Notes: generated from the sequence alone by a model not told the origin. 64,000 nt of DNA from JAVJRN01 sp040218415 (GCA_040218415.1 JAVJRN010000050.1:32194-96193), one strand, 5' to 3'; positions 54,789 through 63,927 are shown, counted from the first letter of the stretch. Made by a program: numbers and translations.

Positions 54789-56690
54789 ATGAGTAAGTTT
54801 CCTTTTAAGTCCAGAATAAACTATCGCTTCGACAACTTTTTATCTAAAGGAACCTTAGCGATGATTTCCGGTCTAGGCCTGTTTACCCTAATATTCATTC
54901 TGTTTTTTGCAGTATGTTTATTGTTATTTGGCTTACACCCGGATGCGGATACAAATTTCAATATACTTGAATCCATATGGGTCAACATGATTCATGTTTT
55001 GGATCCTGGCGTGGTTGGAAATCATATGGAAAACTGGCCATTCCGAACTTTCATGTTGCTGGTTACGCTGCTCGGTCTTGTCATTGTTTCCACGTTGATT
55101 GGTTTAATATCTAATGGTATTCTTTCAAAAATAGATGATTTAAGAAAAGGACGTTCATTTGTAATCGAGACAGATCATGTTTTGATATTGGGTTGGTCTT
55201 CAAAGATTTTCACGATCATTTCTGAAATAGTTATCGCTAATGAGAATCAGAAAAGAGGAGTTATCGTAATCCTTGCGGATATGGATAAAGTGCTGATGGA
55301 GGATGAGATTAGAGATAAAGTAGGAAATACAGCCAATACAGCTGTGATCTGTAGAACAGGAAATCCTATCGACGTTCATGATTTGTATATTGCGAACCCT
55401 TTCGACACTAAGTCAATAATCATTCTTGACAAGGACAATGAGAACTCTGACTCACAGATTATCAAAACGATAGTGGCCATAGTCACAAACCCTGAGAGGA
55501 GAAAAGCGCCTTATCACATAACGGCGGAGATGGAGAATAAGAAAAATCTTGAGGTAGCCAAAATGGTTGGTAAGGATGAAGTAGAGTTAATTCTTTCCGA
55601 CGAAATCATATCCAGAATCATGGTTCAGACTTCCCGGCAATCAGGGTTGAGTGTTGTCTATATCGAATTGATGGATTTTGGTGGAGATGAAATATATTTC
55701 GCTGAAGAAGATTCTCTTGTCGGAAAAACGTTTCGGGAAGTTCTTTTTGCTTACGAAGACTCAGCCATTATGGGACTTCAATTCGCCGATGGAAGTGTGG
55801 AAATTAATCCGCCAATGGATACCATTTTCAAGCAAGGAGATCGTGTGATTGGTATTACCGAGGACGATGATACTCTAGTGCCTAATTCTCCACAATTGAA
55901 AAATTTGGAGGAAAATCAAATAGTTTACACTGAGCCAGCTGAGGAAAAAGAAGAAAAAATTCTTATCGTAGGTTGGAACAACAGGGCGAGATATATCATT
56001 AAGGAGCTAGACTACTATGTGCCAAAAGGGTCACATGTAAGAGTAGTGAGTAAGTTTGACGATGCAGGTAAAATTATTTCCAAATTAGCTAAGACCACCG
56101 AAAACATCGTTCTAGAGTTTGAGGTAACCGATACTACAGATCGAGAAACTTTACAAGCTATGGATCTTGGTCAGTATGATTACATCATACTGTTGTGCTA
56201 CCAAAATTATTACCCAATACAAGAGGCCGACGCACAAACTTTGATTACGCTCTTGCATTTACGAAATTTCACCGAAAAATACGGGATCACTTACAAAATA
56301 GTAAGTGAAATGCTCGACATCAGAAACAGACAGTTGGCAGATATTACTAGCGCTGACGATTTTATCGTTAGTGATAAGCTGATAAGCTTATTGATGAGCC
56401 AAGTCGCCGAAAACAAATTCTTGATGAGAGTTTTCGAAGACTTATTTGATGCCGATGGTTCGGAAATTTATATTAAGCCAGCAAAAGAGTATGTCAAAAT
56501 AGGTGAACCGTTAAACTTTTACACGATACTAGAATCGGCCGCTCGAAAAAATGAGGTAGCCATAGGGTATCGTGTAATAAAAGAGTCTAAAGATGCATCC
56601 AAAGGCTATGGGGTTTATGTAAACCCAAAGAAGTCCGAGACATTTACACTTAGTGCCGAAGACAGAATTATTGTGTTATCAGAGGACTAA
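54789..56690 (+). CDS. CASTOR/POLLUX-type ion channel with tandem RCK domains
   Basis: 633 residues. Two transmembrane helices at about 22-47 and 84-107 flank a pore-loop-like IWVNMIHVLDPGVVG (about 60-75), with no K+ channel TVGYG filter. This is the layout of plant nuclear CASTOR/POLLUX channels and bacterial relatives. Two RCK/Rossmann modules follow: VLILGWSSKI (about 130) and ILIVGWNNRARYII (about 392), each with an adjoining TrkA-C-like region. Likely passes Ca2+ or another cation under nucleotide or ion control. The conserved regions beyond the RCKs are intact. Divergent from the TAXI-type gene. Confidence 0.88.
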   Translation: MSKFPFKSRINYRFDNFLSKGTLAMISGLGLFTLIFILFFAVCLLLFGLHPDADTNFNILESIWVNMIHVLDPGVVGNHMENWPFRTFMLLVTLLGLVIVSTLIGLISNGILSKIDDLRKGRSFVIETDHVLILGWSSKIFTIISEIVIANENQKRGVIVILADMDKVLMEDEIRDKVGNTANTAVICRTGNPIDVHDLYIANPFDTKSIIILDKDNENSDSQIIKTIVAIVTNPERRKAPYHITAEMENKKNLEVAKMVGKDEVELILSDEIISRIMVQTSRQSGLSVVYIELMDFGGDEIYFAEEDSLVGKTFREVLFAYEDSAIMGLQFADGSVEINPPMDTIFKQGDRVIGITEDDDTLVPNSPQLKNLEENQIVYTEPAEEKEEKILIVGWNNRARYIIKELDYYVPKGSHVRVVSKFDDAGKIISKLAKTTENIVLEFEVTDTTDRETLQAMDLGQYDYIILLCYQNYYPIQEADAQTLITLLHLRNFTEKYGITYKIVSEMLDIRNRQLADITSADDFIVSDKLISLLMSQVAENKFLMRVFEDLFDADGSEIYIKPAKEYVKIGEPLNFYTILESAARKNEVAIGYRVIKESKDASKGYGVYVNPKKSETFTLSAEDRIIVLSED

Positions 56691-56691
56691 A

Positions 56692-56895
56692 CTATACACC
56701 CTGAAGAGCTTCCCTTATTTCCTTTAAGGCTTTATTTCTATATACTTTATGGTTCTGTTCCTTTCTAGGAATACTTTCTAAATAATCTATCAAACTGCTT
56801 TTTTGATGATCATTCAATGATTTTAGCTGATTTAAAATCATCGAATTCTTGGTGTCATATTTCATAATATCTGGTGGTTTATTATTAACCATCAA
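56692..56895 (-). CDS. small conserved-looking protein, 67 residues
   Basis: MMVNNKPPDIMKYDTKNS then ILNQLKSLNDHQKSSLIDYL and a basic KALKEIREALQGV tail. This is a soluble helical pattern like small DNA-associated or antitoxin-like proteins in Bacteroidota. It sits one base from the convergent channel gene's stop. No partner toxin is visible. Coding nature is inferred from the codon-like pattern and conserved-type tail; an internal Met at residue 19 is an alternative start. Confidence 0.55.
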   Translation of the reverse strand: MMVNNKPPDIMKYDTKNSMILNQLKSLNDHQKSSLIDYLESIPRKEQNHKVYRNKALKEIREALQGV

Positions 56896-57112
56896 TATAG
56901 CGACAGAAGATTACTTGCTGTTTTCGCTTGTATTTACCTATTATTAATATTTGGCGGATATCATTATCTCATTAAGTCTTAAGGTTTGTTCAATCATTAA
57001 AAACATCTATCTTTCTATAAAGCTCGTGTAGTCAATATAGTATACAAGTCAACCCCATGAGATACTTGGATATTAATCTCAAGAGCAACTCTTAACTAAC
57101 AATACTAAGAAA

Positions 57113-58468
57113 ATGGATGACATAGAAACCCAATTAGAGAAGTTTTTGGAAGGAATTAGAACCAAAGACCCCAATGAGAAAGAGTTTTTTCAAGCGGTAG
57201 AAGAATTTGCCGAAACGGTAATTCCATTCATGGCGAAGAACGAAAAGTACAACATCAAGGGATTACTTGAGAGAATGTGCGAGCCAGAGAGAGTGATCAT
57301 ATTCCGAGTTCCATGGCAGGACGATAATGGCAATGCGCAAGTAAACCGAGGATTCCGGATTCAAATGAGTTCGGCACTTGGTCCTTATAAAGGCGGGCTT
57401 AGATTTCATCCAACAGTTACCCTGTCTGTATTAAAATTTCTTGCTTTCGAACAAGTATTCAAAAACAGTCTTACGACCCTTCCGCTAGGAGGTGGAAAGG
57501 GAGGAAGTGATTTTAATCCAAAAGGAAAATCCAACAATGAAGTCATGAGGTTTTGCCAAAGCTTTATGACTGAGCTGAGTAGGCATATCGGCCCAGATAC
57601 TGATATTCCCGCCGGAGATATTGGGGTGGGAGCCAGAGAAATAGGATTTTTGTATGGTCAATATAAAAGACTGGCCAATGAATTTACCGGAGTACTTACG
57701 GGAAAACCATTAGAATTTGGAGGGAGTTTGATGCGAACCCAGGCGACAGGTTATGGTTTGGTTTATTTTAGCAACGAGATGTTGAAGGTAAGAGGAGAGG
57801 AGCTTGTAGGTAAGGTGTGCGCAGTTTCAGGTTCTGGAAATGTTGCCCAATACACCATTGAAAAACTTATTCAATTAGGCGCAAAAGTGGTCACGGTTTC
57901 CGACTCCCAAGGTTGTGTCTATGATCCAAATGGTATTACTCAAGAAAAGTTAGCGTTTATCAAGGAACTGAAAAACGTAAGACGCGGCAGAATTTCCGAG
58001 TATGTGGAAAAGTTCGAAAATGCAGAATTTCACCAGGGGATTACACCTTGGAGTTTTAAAGTAGACTTGGCTTATCCATGCGCCACACAAAATGAGCTTC
58101 CCGAAAACGAAGCGCAAATATTGCTTGAGAATGGCTGTATGGGTGTTTTTGAAGGAGCAAACATGCCAACTACTGCTGCAGCTATGCATCTTTTCAAAAA
58201 ACATAAAATTATGTTTAGTCCAGGTAAAGCATCCAATGCTGGTGGAGTAGCCACTTCGGGCTTGGAAATGGCACAGAACTCACAACGAATTTACTGGACG
58301 AGTGAAGAGGTTGACTCAAAACTCAAAGAAATTATGTCTAATATTCATCAAAGCTGTGCGCAATATGGTAAAAATGACGAAGATGATTTTATAGACTATG
58401 TGCGCGGAGCAAACATTGCTGGCTTTGTTAAAGTTGCCGATGCAATGTTATCACAAGGAATAGTATAA
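57113..58468 (+). CDS. gdhA: NADP-specific glutamate dehydrogenase
   Basis: 451-residue hexameric GDH type, reductive amination of 2-oxoglutarate by ammonia. Catalytic Lys129 in the PLGGGKGGSDFNPK segment, the PAGDIGVGAREIG loop, and a Rossmann core VCAVSGSGNVAQYTIEKL with a following SDSQG (NADP-type pattern). Well conserved and full length. Its promoter region is long (about 220 bp) and shows no certain element. A tiny membrane protein gene follows 70 bp downstream. Confidence 0.95.
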   Translation: MDDIETQLEKFLEGIRTKDPNEKEFFQAVEEFAETVIPFMAKNEKYNIKGLLERMCEPERVIIFRVPWQDDNGNAQVNRGFRIQMSSALGPYKGGLRFHPTVTLSVLKFLAFEQVFKNSLTTLPLGGGKGGSDFNPKGKSNNEVMRFCQSFMTELSRHIGPDTDIPAGDIGVGAREIGFLYGQYKRLANEFTGVLTGKPLEFGGSLMRTQATGYGLVYFSNEMLKVRGEELVGKVCAVSGSGNVAQYTIEKLIQLGAKVVTVSDSQGCVYDPNGITQEKLAFIKELKNVRRGRISEYVEKFENAEFHQGITPWSFKVDLAYPCATQNELPENEAQILLENGCMGVFEGANMPTTAAAMHLFKKHKIMFSPGKASNAGGVATSGLEMAQNSQRIYWTSEEVDSKLKEIMSNIHQSCAQYGKNDEDDFIDYVRGANIAGFVKVADAMLSQGIV

Positions 58469-58538
58469 AACATTCCACTGAAAAGGGGGAGGTTTTAAGT
58501 ACTCGCCCTATATTTGTTCAAAATTTAATCGAAAGCTT

Positions 58539-58643
58539 ATGTTAATGCTAGGAATAATTATCGTTTTGTTTATCACAGCTATTGTTTGCCCTATGATATT
58601 GCCAAACGACAAAGTGAGCTCTCATAAGAAAGATCACGTTTAA
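58539..58643 (+). CDS. small membrane protein (34 residues)
   Basis: MLMLGIIIVLFITAIVCPMI followed by LPNDKVSSHKKDHV. One hydrophobic helix and a short basic/polar tail. The ATG is 70 bp after gdhA and the stop is 6 bp before a hairpin. No known family; coding is suggested by its helix-plus-tail structure and close fit between gdhA and the terminator. Confidence 0.45.
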   Translation: MLMLGIIIVLFITAIVCPMILPNDKVSSHKKDHV

Positions 58644-58649
58644 AACACG

Positions 58650-58676
58650 AAAGAGGATTTTTAATCCTCTTTTTCT
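58650..58676 (+). terminator. rho-independent terminator between two small ORFs
   Basis: A 10-bp stem (AAAGAGGATT / AATCCTCTTT) with a TTT loop, followed by TTCTTC on the plus strand. The minus-strand small ORF's stop codon lies inside the loop, so the hairpin is shared by both genes. Confidence 0.75.
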
Positions 58677-58792
58677 TCGACTGTTTTCTTGAAATCAATG
58701 AATGAAACAGCCGCGCCAAAGGCAACAAGTATCACCACTATATTTACAAATAAATCTACACCGCTGGTAATTGCTGGGTTCGTAAGCTCCAT
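58661..58792 (-). CDS. small membrane protein (43 residues)
   Basis: MELTNPAITSGVDLFVNIVV, then ILVAFGAAVSFIDFKKTVEE, then KED. One transmembrane helix (about residues 13-32) with a short charged tail. Below normal ORF-calling size. It lies convergent to the 34-residue ORF and between the antiporter gene end and gdhA, with its own 3' hairpin. No homology recognised. Its clean helix plus acidic/basic tail looks like a real microprotein. Confidence 0.55.
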   Translation of the reverse strand: MELTNPAITSGVDLFVNIVVILVAFGAAVSFIDFKKTVEEKED

Positions 58793-58888
58793 AGTTTTAA
58801 ATTTTGAGCTAAGATAAAAGCTATAACTGAAAAGATTGTGGTTCGCTTAAATTAATCATCGAAGAATCTCACTTCGGCTAACTGCATT

Positions 58889-58914
58889 AAAAAAAATAGC
58901 CCTAATAGGGCTAT
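58889..58914 (-). terminator. rho-independent terminator after the antiporter gene
   Basis: Perfect 9-bp stem (ATAGCCCTA / TAGGGCTAT) with a single-base loop, then on the minus strand an uninterrupted U-run (A-run at 58889-58896 on the plus strand). It lies 32 bp past the antiporter stop. Confidence 0.87.
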
Positions 58915-58945
58915 CAATAATCCTAATATTCGTTTTTCTAATAGT

Positions 58946-60142
58946 TTAGTTTAAACTGAAAAACCCTACAGCGTTAACTAAAACGTCAGCAATGCTCTGA
59001 GCGAAAGCGTTTCCAGTTCCCCTTCCTACCACGTAGAGAACAAATAAGAAATAAAGACCCAATAGTAAAGAGGCCTTTTTTCGACCCATATATTTTCCAG
59101 CCACAAAAATTCCTAGAACAACCACTGTCAATAACCAAAGGAGTAATCGAAGTTCGCTACTAAGGGCTACAACTTCTGGCGGCATGTATATTGGCCCATA
59201 AATCAAGGTAAATACAAATAAAGGAAAGCCTAGGGCAAAGCAAATATCAAAAATGTTGCTTCCGAGCGCATTAGATATGGCATCATCATATTGACCTCTT
59301 TGAGCATCTTTCATGGAAATAATAGTATCGGGAAAACTTGAAGCCGCTGAGGCTAGAATTAAAGCAACAAACATTACAGGAATTCCTAATCCTTCAAACG
59401 TTCCCAGTCCGGCAATGGTGTAAGAATCAGCTCCAATCCATTCACAGGCAAGGACTAAAAAATAGCAAACCAGCGCAATACAGATCGTGGCAAATACTAG
59501 TAGTGTCCAAGCATTGCTGTTTTTTATTTTGTTCCTACCAATAAATACTCTTTCAAGATCTAGGGTAAAGAGCGCCAAGAAAAAAGACTTTTGTTTTTGC
59601 CCAACTTTGTCAAAATCTTCTTCCGACAAATGACTTTCTTCCAACATTTCATCTCGTTCTGTCTTGTCCATTGACCAAAACATGTAGACGATGTAAACCA
59701 CATAAACAAGCATAAGCAAAAGGCCGTGATACCAATCTAACTCAGAGCCACTGATCAATATAATGAAAATAAGCTCTGCGATGAGTAGAGATAAGCCATC
59801 TCTCCACATGACTTTTTTAGAGATCTCTACTTTTGTAGTTAGTCCCATGCTGATGACTGCTAAAATGGCTACAGCAGGAATCACCATACTGTTGAAAATG
59901 GCAGAACCGGCAGTGGTGCCTATACCTCCAGAAAAACCTTCGGCATCTTTCATTATGAATAAAAAGAAGAATGAAGTAAAAACTTCTGGCATTGAACTGG
60001 CAACCGCATTGATGGTTGCTCCTCTTACTCCGTCGGACAGGTTTCGCCCAATATATTCTGAGGCCGTCATGAATCCGTCTCCGGCTCTCCATATGACTAA
60101 GCAACACATGGAAATCAGTACTAATGGTATTAAAATACCCAT
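58946..60142 (-). CDS. sodium/calcium exchanger (CaCA family)
   Basis: 398-residue membrane protein of about ten helices in two inverted repeats. Alpha-repeat motifs are visible: NAVASSMPEVFTSF (first, with the conserved Glu) and ASAASSFPDTIISMKDA with NALGSNIFDICFALGFP (second). A charged loop (about 160-200, DEMLEESHLSEEDFDK) links them. Ion specificity cannot be fixed; Ca2+/Na+ or Ca2+/H+ is most likely. A strong terminator follows. Confidence 0.88.
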   Translation of the reverse strand: MGILIPLVLISMCCLVIWRAGDGFMTASEYIGRNLSDGVRGATINAVASSMPEVFTSFFFLFIMKDAEGFSGGIGTTAGSAIFNSMVIPAVAILAVISMGLTTKVEISKKVMWRDGLSLLIAELIFIILISGSELDWYHGLLLMLVYVVYIVYMFWSMDKTERDEMLEESHLSEEDFDKVGQKQKSFFLALFTLDLERVFIGRNKIKNSNAWTLLVFATICIALVCYFLVLACEWIGADSYTIAGLGTFEGLGIPVMFVALILASAASSFPDTIISMKDAQRGQYDDAISNALGSNIFDICFALGFPLFVFTLIYGPIYMPPEVVALSSELRLLLWLLTVVVLGIFVAGKYMGRKKASLLLGLYFLFVLYVVGRGTGNAFAQSIADVLVNAVGFFSLN

Positions 60143-60718
60143 AAGGTTATTGACTAAAATGGTAAATTAAATCTTAAGCTGGATTCGGGCACGAAGATAC
60201 TAACTTAATCTACCAAATGAGGTATTATAAAGATTAACCATGTTTTGAGACCTATTTAGCTTTTAACTTCCAGTCATTAAACCATTATAATGGAAATTAT
60301 ATTTGCAAGGTTTATTCAAGTGGCTTAAGTATGACGGCCTCTTTTTTCAGGATGAATATAAAGTCTTAATTTGCAGGCTATATATTTCAATGAATCTGCT
60401 TGCTTCATGAGGTAGTTAATGGAGTAATTATTTCATTTACGCCAAAGGAAACCAGAATCTCACGTCAAAGAGAAAAACCAAGTAAGTACTTTAGAAAAGA
60501 GCTACTTTTTGGATCGTCGCGAAGGGGACTTGTGGAACAGAAATATTTGGTTGATATTTATATATTACGTCATAGATGGTTTTCCCTTCCAAATGGAGTC
60601 TTCATAGATGATACTATTCGATGTAAGCTTGAGTAATCGGATAACATTCCATCAGGGATTGACCTTTAATTGTGAGCAATTAGCGTAGTTTACGGGTAGT
60701 TTTTCAAAGAATAAAATC
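60143..60718. other. 576-bp intergenic region without recognised gene
   Basis: Separates the antiporter gene from the SDR gene. It holds upstream regions for both (the two are divergent) and an unconvincing 78-codon ORF at 60400-60636 with a TTG start. No repeat, RNA or strong hairpin is evident. Confidence 0.3.
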
Positions 60719-61480
60719 ATGTACATCAATCTTTCTGGCTTAAATATACTCGTAACAGGGGCAAGTAGAGGTATTGGTAAAGCATTGGCCACAAAGCTGG
60801 CGGAGGCTGGAGCTTCGGTGGCGGTTCATTACAATAAAAATGTGCGTGAAGCCGAAAACCTTGCACATATTCTAGGCAATGAGTCGAAGGCCTTTCAAGC
60901 AGATTTATCTAAACCTGAAGAAGCAGATAAACTCTTCGAAAAAGTAATCTTAGAGATGGGAAGCGTTGAAGTTCTTATTAATAATGCAGGAGTGGCTATT
61001 CCATCTAAAATTGATGCGTCTGATGATCACTGGCTAGCGGCTTGGAATGAAACTATGGCGGTCAACTTGACAAGTGCGGCTATTCTGTGTAAAAAAGCAG
61101 TAGACCATTTCATCAAAAGAAAGTCCGGAGGGAGAATAATCAATATAAGTTCAAGAGCCGCATTTAAGGGAGATCAGGCAGAATATTTGGCTTACGCTGC
61201 TTCAAAAGCAGGATTGGTTTCTTTAACAAAATCAATTGCTTCGAGCTTCGGAAAAAATGGTGTGAAGGCCTTCGTTGTGGCTCTAGGTTTTGTACGGACT
61301 GATATGGCCAAGGAGTTTATGGATCAGTACGGTCCAGACTATGCCACCAATGATATATCCTTGGAACGATTGACTGAGCCAAAAGACATTGCCCCACTGA
61401 TTACTTTTATTGCGAGTGGAATGGCTGATCACTCAACAGGAGCAACATTTGATATAAATGCAGGTAGTTATATGCATTAA
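60719..61480 (+). CDS. short-chain dehydrogenase/reductase (FabG-like)
   Basis: 253-residue classical SDR. Cofactor motif TGASRGIGKALA (about residues 12-23), the NNAG region (NAGVA near 90), catalytic Ser at about 146 in NISSRAA, and Tyr159/Lys163 in AYAASKAG. The tail NAGSYMH and DINAGS suggest a 3-oxoacyl-ACP reductase-like member, but the substrate is open. Cytoplasmic. Stands about 56 bp before the TerB-like pair. Confidence 0.88.
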   Translation: MYINLSGLNILVTGASRGIGKALATKLAEAGASVAVHYNKNVREAENLAHILGNESKAFQADLSKPEEADKLFEKVILEMGSVEVLINNAGVAIPSKIDASDDHWLAAWNETMAVNLTSAAILCKKAVDHFIKRKSGGRIINISSRAAFKGDQAEYLAYAASKAGLVSLTKSIASSFGKNGVKAFVVALGFVRTDMAKEFMDQYGPDYATNDISLERLTEPKDIAPLITFIASGMADHSTGATFDINAGSYMH

Positions 61481-61536
61481 ATAGCTGGATATCAGGAGGA
61501 TAAATACTATATTTAAATTAAAAACCATTTTTTATT

Positions 61537-61950
61537 ATGAGTAATATTGAAACACATCTAAAGTCAATGATAGAGTTGGCTATGTCTGACCAGTCTTTTG
61601 ATAAGGTAGAGGAGGAATGGATCTACAGTATTGGAAAAATGAATGGAATTGATCCCGAGGTTATCGATAACATGATTAAAAAGCAAGCATCAGCGAAAAC
61701 AGACCTAGATATTTCTTTTGATTCTTTGACCTACACTGAAAAGTTCGAATACTTGTACAATATCTTACAGCTGATGAAAGTAGATAGCAAAGTGTTTTTG
61801 ACAGAAATAAAATACTGCGAATTACTGGCAAGTAAACTGGGCTATGACCCAAAGGTGGTGAAAAAGCTCTCGTCTCGCATTTACAGCGATCCGTCTATTC
61901 GATCAAACATGGCACTGTTGGAAGAACTTTCTCAAAAGTATCTTAAGTAG
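61537..61950 (+). CDS. TerB-like protein, copy 1
   Basis: 137-residue all-helical protein. TerB-type pattern: MIELAMSDQSFDKVEEEWI near the N-terminus, then the acidic site VDSKVFLTEIKYCELLASKLG. Nearly paralogous to the next gene: FEYLYNILQLMKVDSKV versus FEYLYNIVQLMKIDSQV. TerB proteins bind metal and are linked to tellurite/stress regulons and phage defence in other bacteria; no other ter genes are present. Function here unknown. Confidence 0.8.
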   Translation: MSNIETHLKSMIELAMSDQSFDKVEEEWIYSIGKMNGIDPEVIDNMIKKQASAKTDLDISFDSLTYTEKFEYLYNILQLMKVDSKVFLTEIKYCELLASKLGYDPKVVKKLSSRIYSDPSIRSNMALLEELSQKYLK

Positions 61951-62013
61951 ATTTGTAACTGTCTTCTTAGAAATCTATCTTTAAATACTTTTATAATTAC
62001 ACTCCTACAACTT

Positions 62014-62409
62014 ATGAGCATAAAATCACAACTCAGTACTTTAATCCAGCTTGCCAACATAGATGGTGATTTTGCGGGTGAAGAGAAACAACTAATTATG
62101 ATGCTTGGCAAAGCCAATGGTCTTTCGGAAGATGAAGTAATGGGGCTGGTCAAAAACCCAGAGCCACTTCCTCCACTTTCGACTATGACGGAAGAAGATA
62201 GGTTTGAATACCTCTACAACATTGTTCAATTAATGAAAATAGATAGCCAGGTATATTTAAGCGAAATAAAATACTGCGAAGAACTTGCTGAAAAGCTAGG
62301 CTTTAAAAGAAGCGTTATTTCAGTATTGTCGGCTCGCGTATTCAGTGACCCTTCGATTACATCAAATAGGGAAGCGCTTAAACGAATCGTTAAGAAACAC
62401 AGTAATTAA
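62014..62409 (+). CDS. TerB-like protein, copy 2
   Basis: 131 residues, paralog of the preceding gene, 63 bp downstream. N-terminal LIQLANIDGDFAGEEKQLI shows a clearer TerB metal-site motif (D-G-D-F-x-x-E-E) than copy 1, and the second motif IDSQVYLSEIKYCEELAEKLG matches. A tandem duplication that has kept both acidic sites. The terminator after it abuts the next gene. Confidence 0.82.
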   Translation: MSIKSQLSTLIQLANIDGDFAGEEKQLIMMLGKANGLSEDEVMGLVKNPEPLPPLSTMTEEDRFEYLYNIVQLMKIDSQVYLSEIKYCEELAEKLGFKRSVISVLSARVFSDPSITSNREALKRIVKKHSN

Positions 62410-62411
62410 TC

Positions 62412-62433
62412 AAGGGGCTTTAGCCCTTTTTTT
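62412..62433 (+). terminator. terminator after TerB-like copy 2, abutting the next start codon
   Basis: Stem GGGGCT/AGCCC-type (AAGGGGCTTTAGCCCTT) followed by seven T that run straight into the ATG at 62434. Transcription of the next gene therefore probably depends on read-through or on a promoter inside copy 2. Confidence 0.75.
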
Positions 62434-63249
62434 ATGAGAACCCAACCTAAAATTGATTGGCACGAGTTTCCAGAGATAGACACGGCCAAGTTTCAGTTTT
62501 CAATAAATCAGTTTAGAAAAGCGTCGGCCTATATTGCGGCCGTTGATAAGCTCTTTTCAAAAGAGACACAAAAAGATAAGTTAACGTGGATCCCGGGTTT
62601 TCAACGACTAGCAGGCTTGTGGATTCAAGGCGAGCAGCTTTTTAGGTTATCTATAGGTTTAGAAAGCTATGCGATTTACATCGTTGATGATAAAGTAAAC
62701 ATATTGAATTCGATTGAGCTCAGTAATCTTACGTCGAGCAAGTTATTACTTTGGGTGGAGGAGCAAATCGGTAAGCAGGGACTCAATGCAGCGGACCTTG
62801 AAGTTGCTGAATTGGGTCAAACAACTTTTGCAGCGAAGGAAGAAGTCGATGGAGCAGGATGTGCTGCGGTTTTTCACGATTCATTCGTGACACTCAGAGA
62901 AATTAAGCACCATTTTTCCAATGCTTCTGATATATTGGTCGATTCATTTTCCCTTAATCAAGAGTTGACCATTACGATCAAAAATTCCGGAGATCCTGAA
63001 ACAGACACACTGATTAAATTAGGTGTACAATTACAGGATCAAGGATATCCTTACCTTTTTGTGAAAACACAACCCTTCGTAAATGTGGCGGCTCTGGCCA
63101 AAGAAAATGACGATTGGGCATGGGTCGAGGATGATTGGACTGGCGCAGTTTATTCCATTGATAAACTATTCAACTCGAATGGGGAACGAATGGCGATGAG
63201 TTTTTATCTTCAAGCGGCAGAGCGCTTACTCAAAATTCTGAAGGATTAA
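62434..63249 (+). CDS. hypothetical protein
   Basis: Not recognised. 271 residues, no signal or transmembrane segment. An N-terminal helical part (FSINQFRKASAYIAAVDKLF), a mid part with YIVDDKVNILNSIELSN and a C-terminal part with WAWVEDDWTGAVYSI. Starts at the base after the T-run of a terminator; the end overlaps the N-acetyltransferase remnant by 24 bp (convergent). Confidence 0.7.
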   Translation: MRTQPKIDWHEFPEIDTAKFQFSINQFRKASAYIAAVDKLFSKETQKDKLTWIPGFQRLAGLWIQGEQLFRLSIGLESYAIYIVDDKVNILNSIELSNLTSSKLLLWVEEQIGKQGLNAADLEVAELGQTTFAAKEEVDGAGCAAVFHDSFVTLREIKHHFSNASDILVDSFSLNQELTITIKNSGDPETDTLIKLGVQLQDQGYPYLFVKTQPFVNVAALAKENDDWAWVEDDWTGAVYSIDKLFNSNGERMAMSFYLQAAERLLKILKD

Positions 63250-63927
63250 TTTTTTTGAGTCAATACCAAAGTGGTTTTCAAGATTGGCCATGAATGCCTC
63301 TTCATTGGTTAACTCAAATTCTTTTACTTCACCGTTTAGAGAAAGTTTGAGTTTTCTTGTGGTCAGAGTGATTCTTCCGTTTGGGAAGAGCTGGGTGATC
63401 AGCTTGCTCTGGGTAAAAGGAGAATTTGGCGATTCTTGGTGATAGTTACACCTTGCCAAAAACTGTATAAAACCTTTTTCCTCTAATATAAATCGATATT
63501 TTGGTTGATACAAAGAATTGTCTTTTGACAATTTAAGAACCCAACGATCGTCAGGGTCTTTGTCAAACCGAAAATACCGAGTGTAATCTACCTGTGGTAT
63601 ATGCTCAACTATTTTTATAGGCTGAATAAAAAGATCTCCAAAGCCAACATCTACCAAGTACTGTCCATCGTCCATTGCTACGATAATGATGATATGGTCA
63701 AAGTCGGCGCTCCATTCTTCCTCCCTTTTTATTTCGGGTAGTTCGTGAAATAGCAAAAAGCAAGTTTGCAGGCTCTGGATTGAATAAATAGTCACAAATT
63801 TCTCTCTGTAAGACCTTGAAAATAAGGATAACCGGGCTAAATTGGTGTTGTAAAATATCACATATACATGTCTAACATCCATCACTTCCCAAAGAATATT
63901 TTGCAACTTGAGTTTACTGCTCCGCAC
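63226..63927 (-). pseudogene. arylamine N-acetyltransferase remnant, catalytic-Cys half missing
   Basis: The C-terminal part matches NAT: His78 (FDHIIIIV) and Asp93 (LVDVGFG) keep the exact 15-residue spacing of the catalytic His/Asp pair. The tail CNYHQESPNSPFTQ, GRITLT and FGI is typical. The Cys in an RGGxC motif should lie about 38 residues before His78, but residue 40 is Tyr and no such motif is found in any frame nearby. Homology fades at about 63735-63765. The frame to 63927 is open but non-homologous, so a probable insertion has removed the front. NAT would acetylate arylamines/hydrazines with acetyl-CoA; this copy looks inactive. Confidence 0.75.

Noticed and set aside
60400..60636. 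78-codon ORF with TTG start between antiporter and SDR
   Set aside because: No recognisable fold or start context; basic, irregular composition; chance ORF in a long gap.
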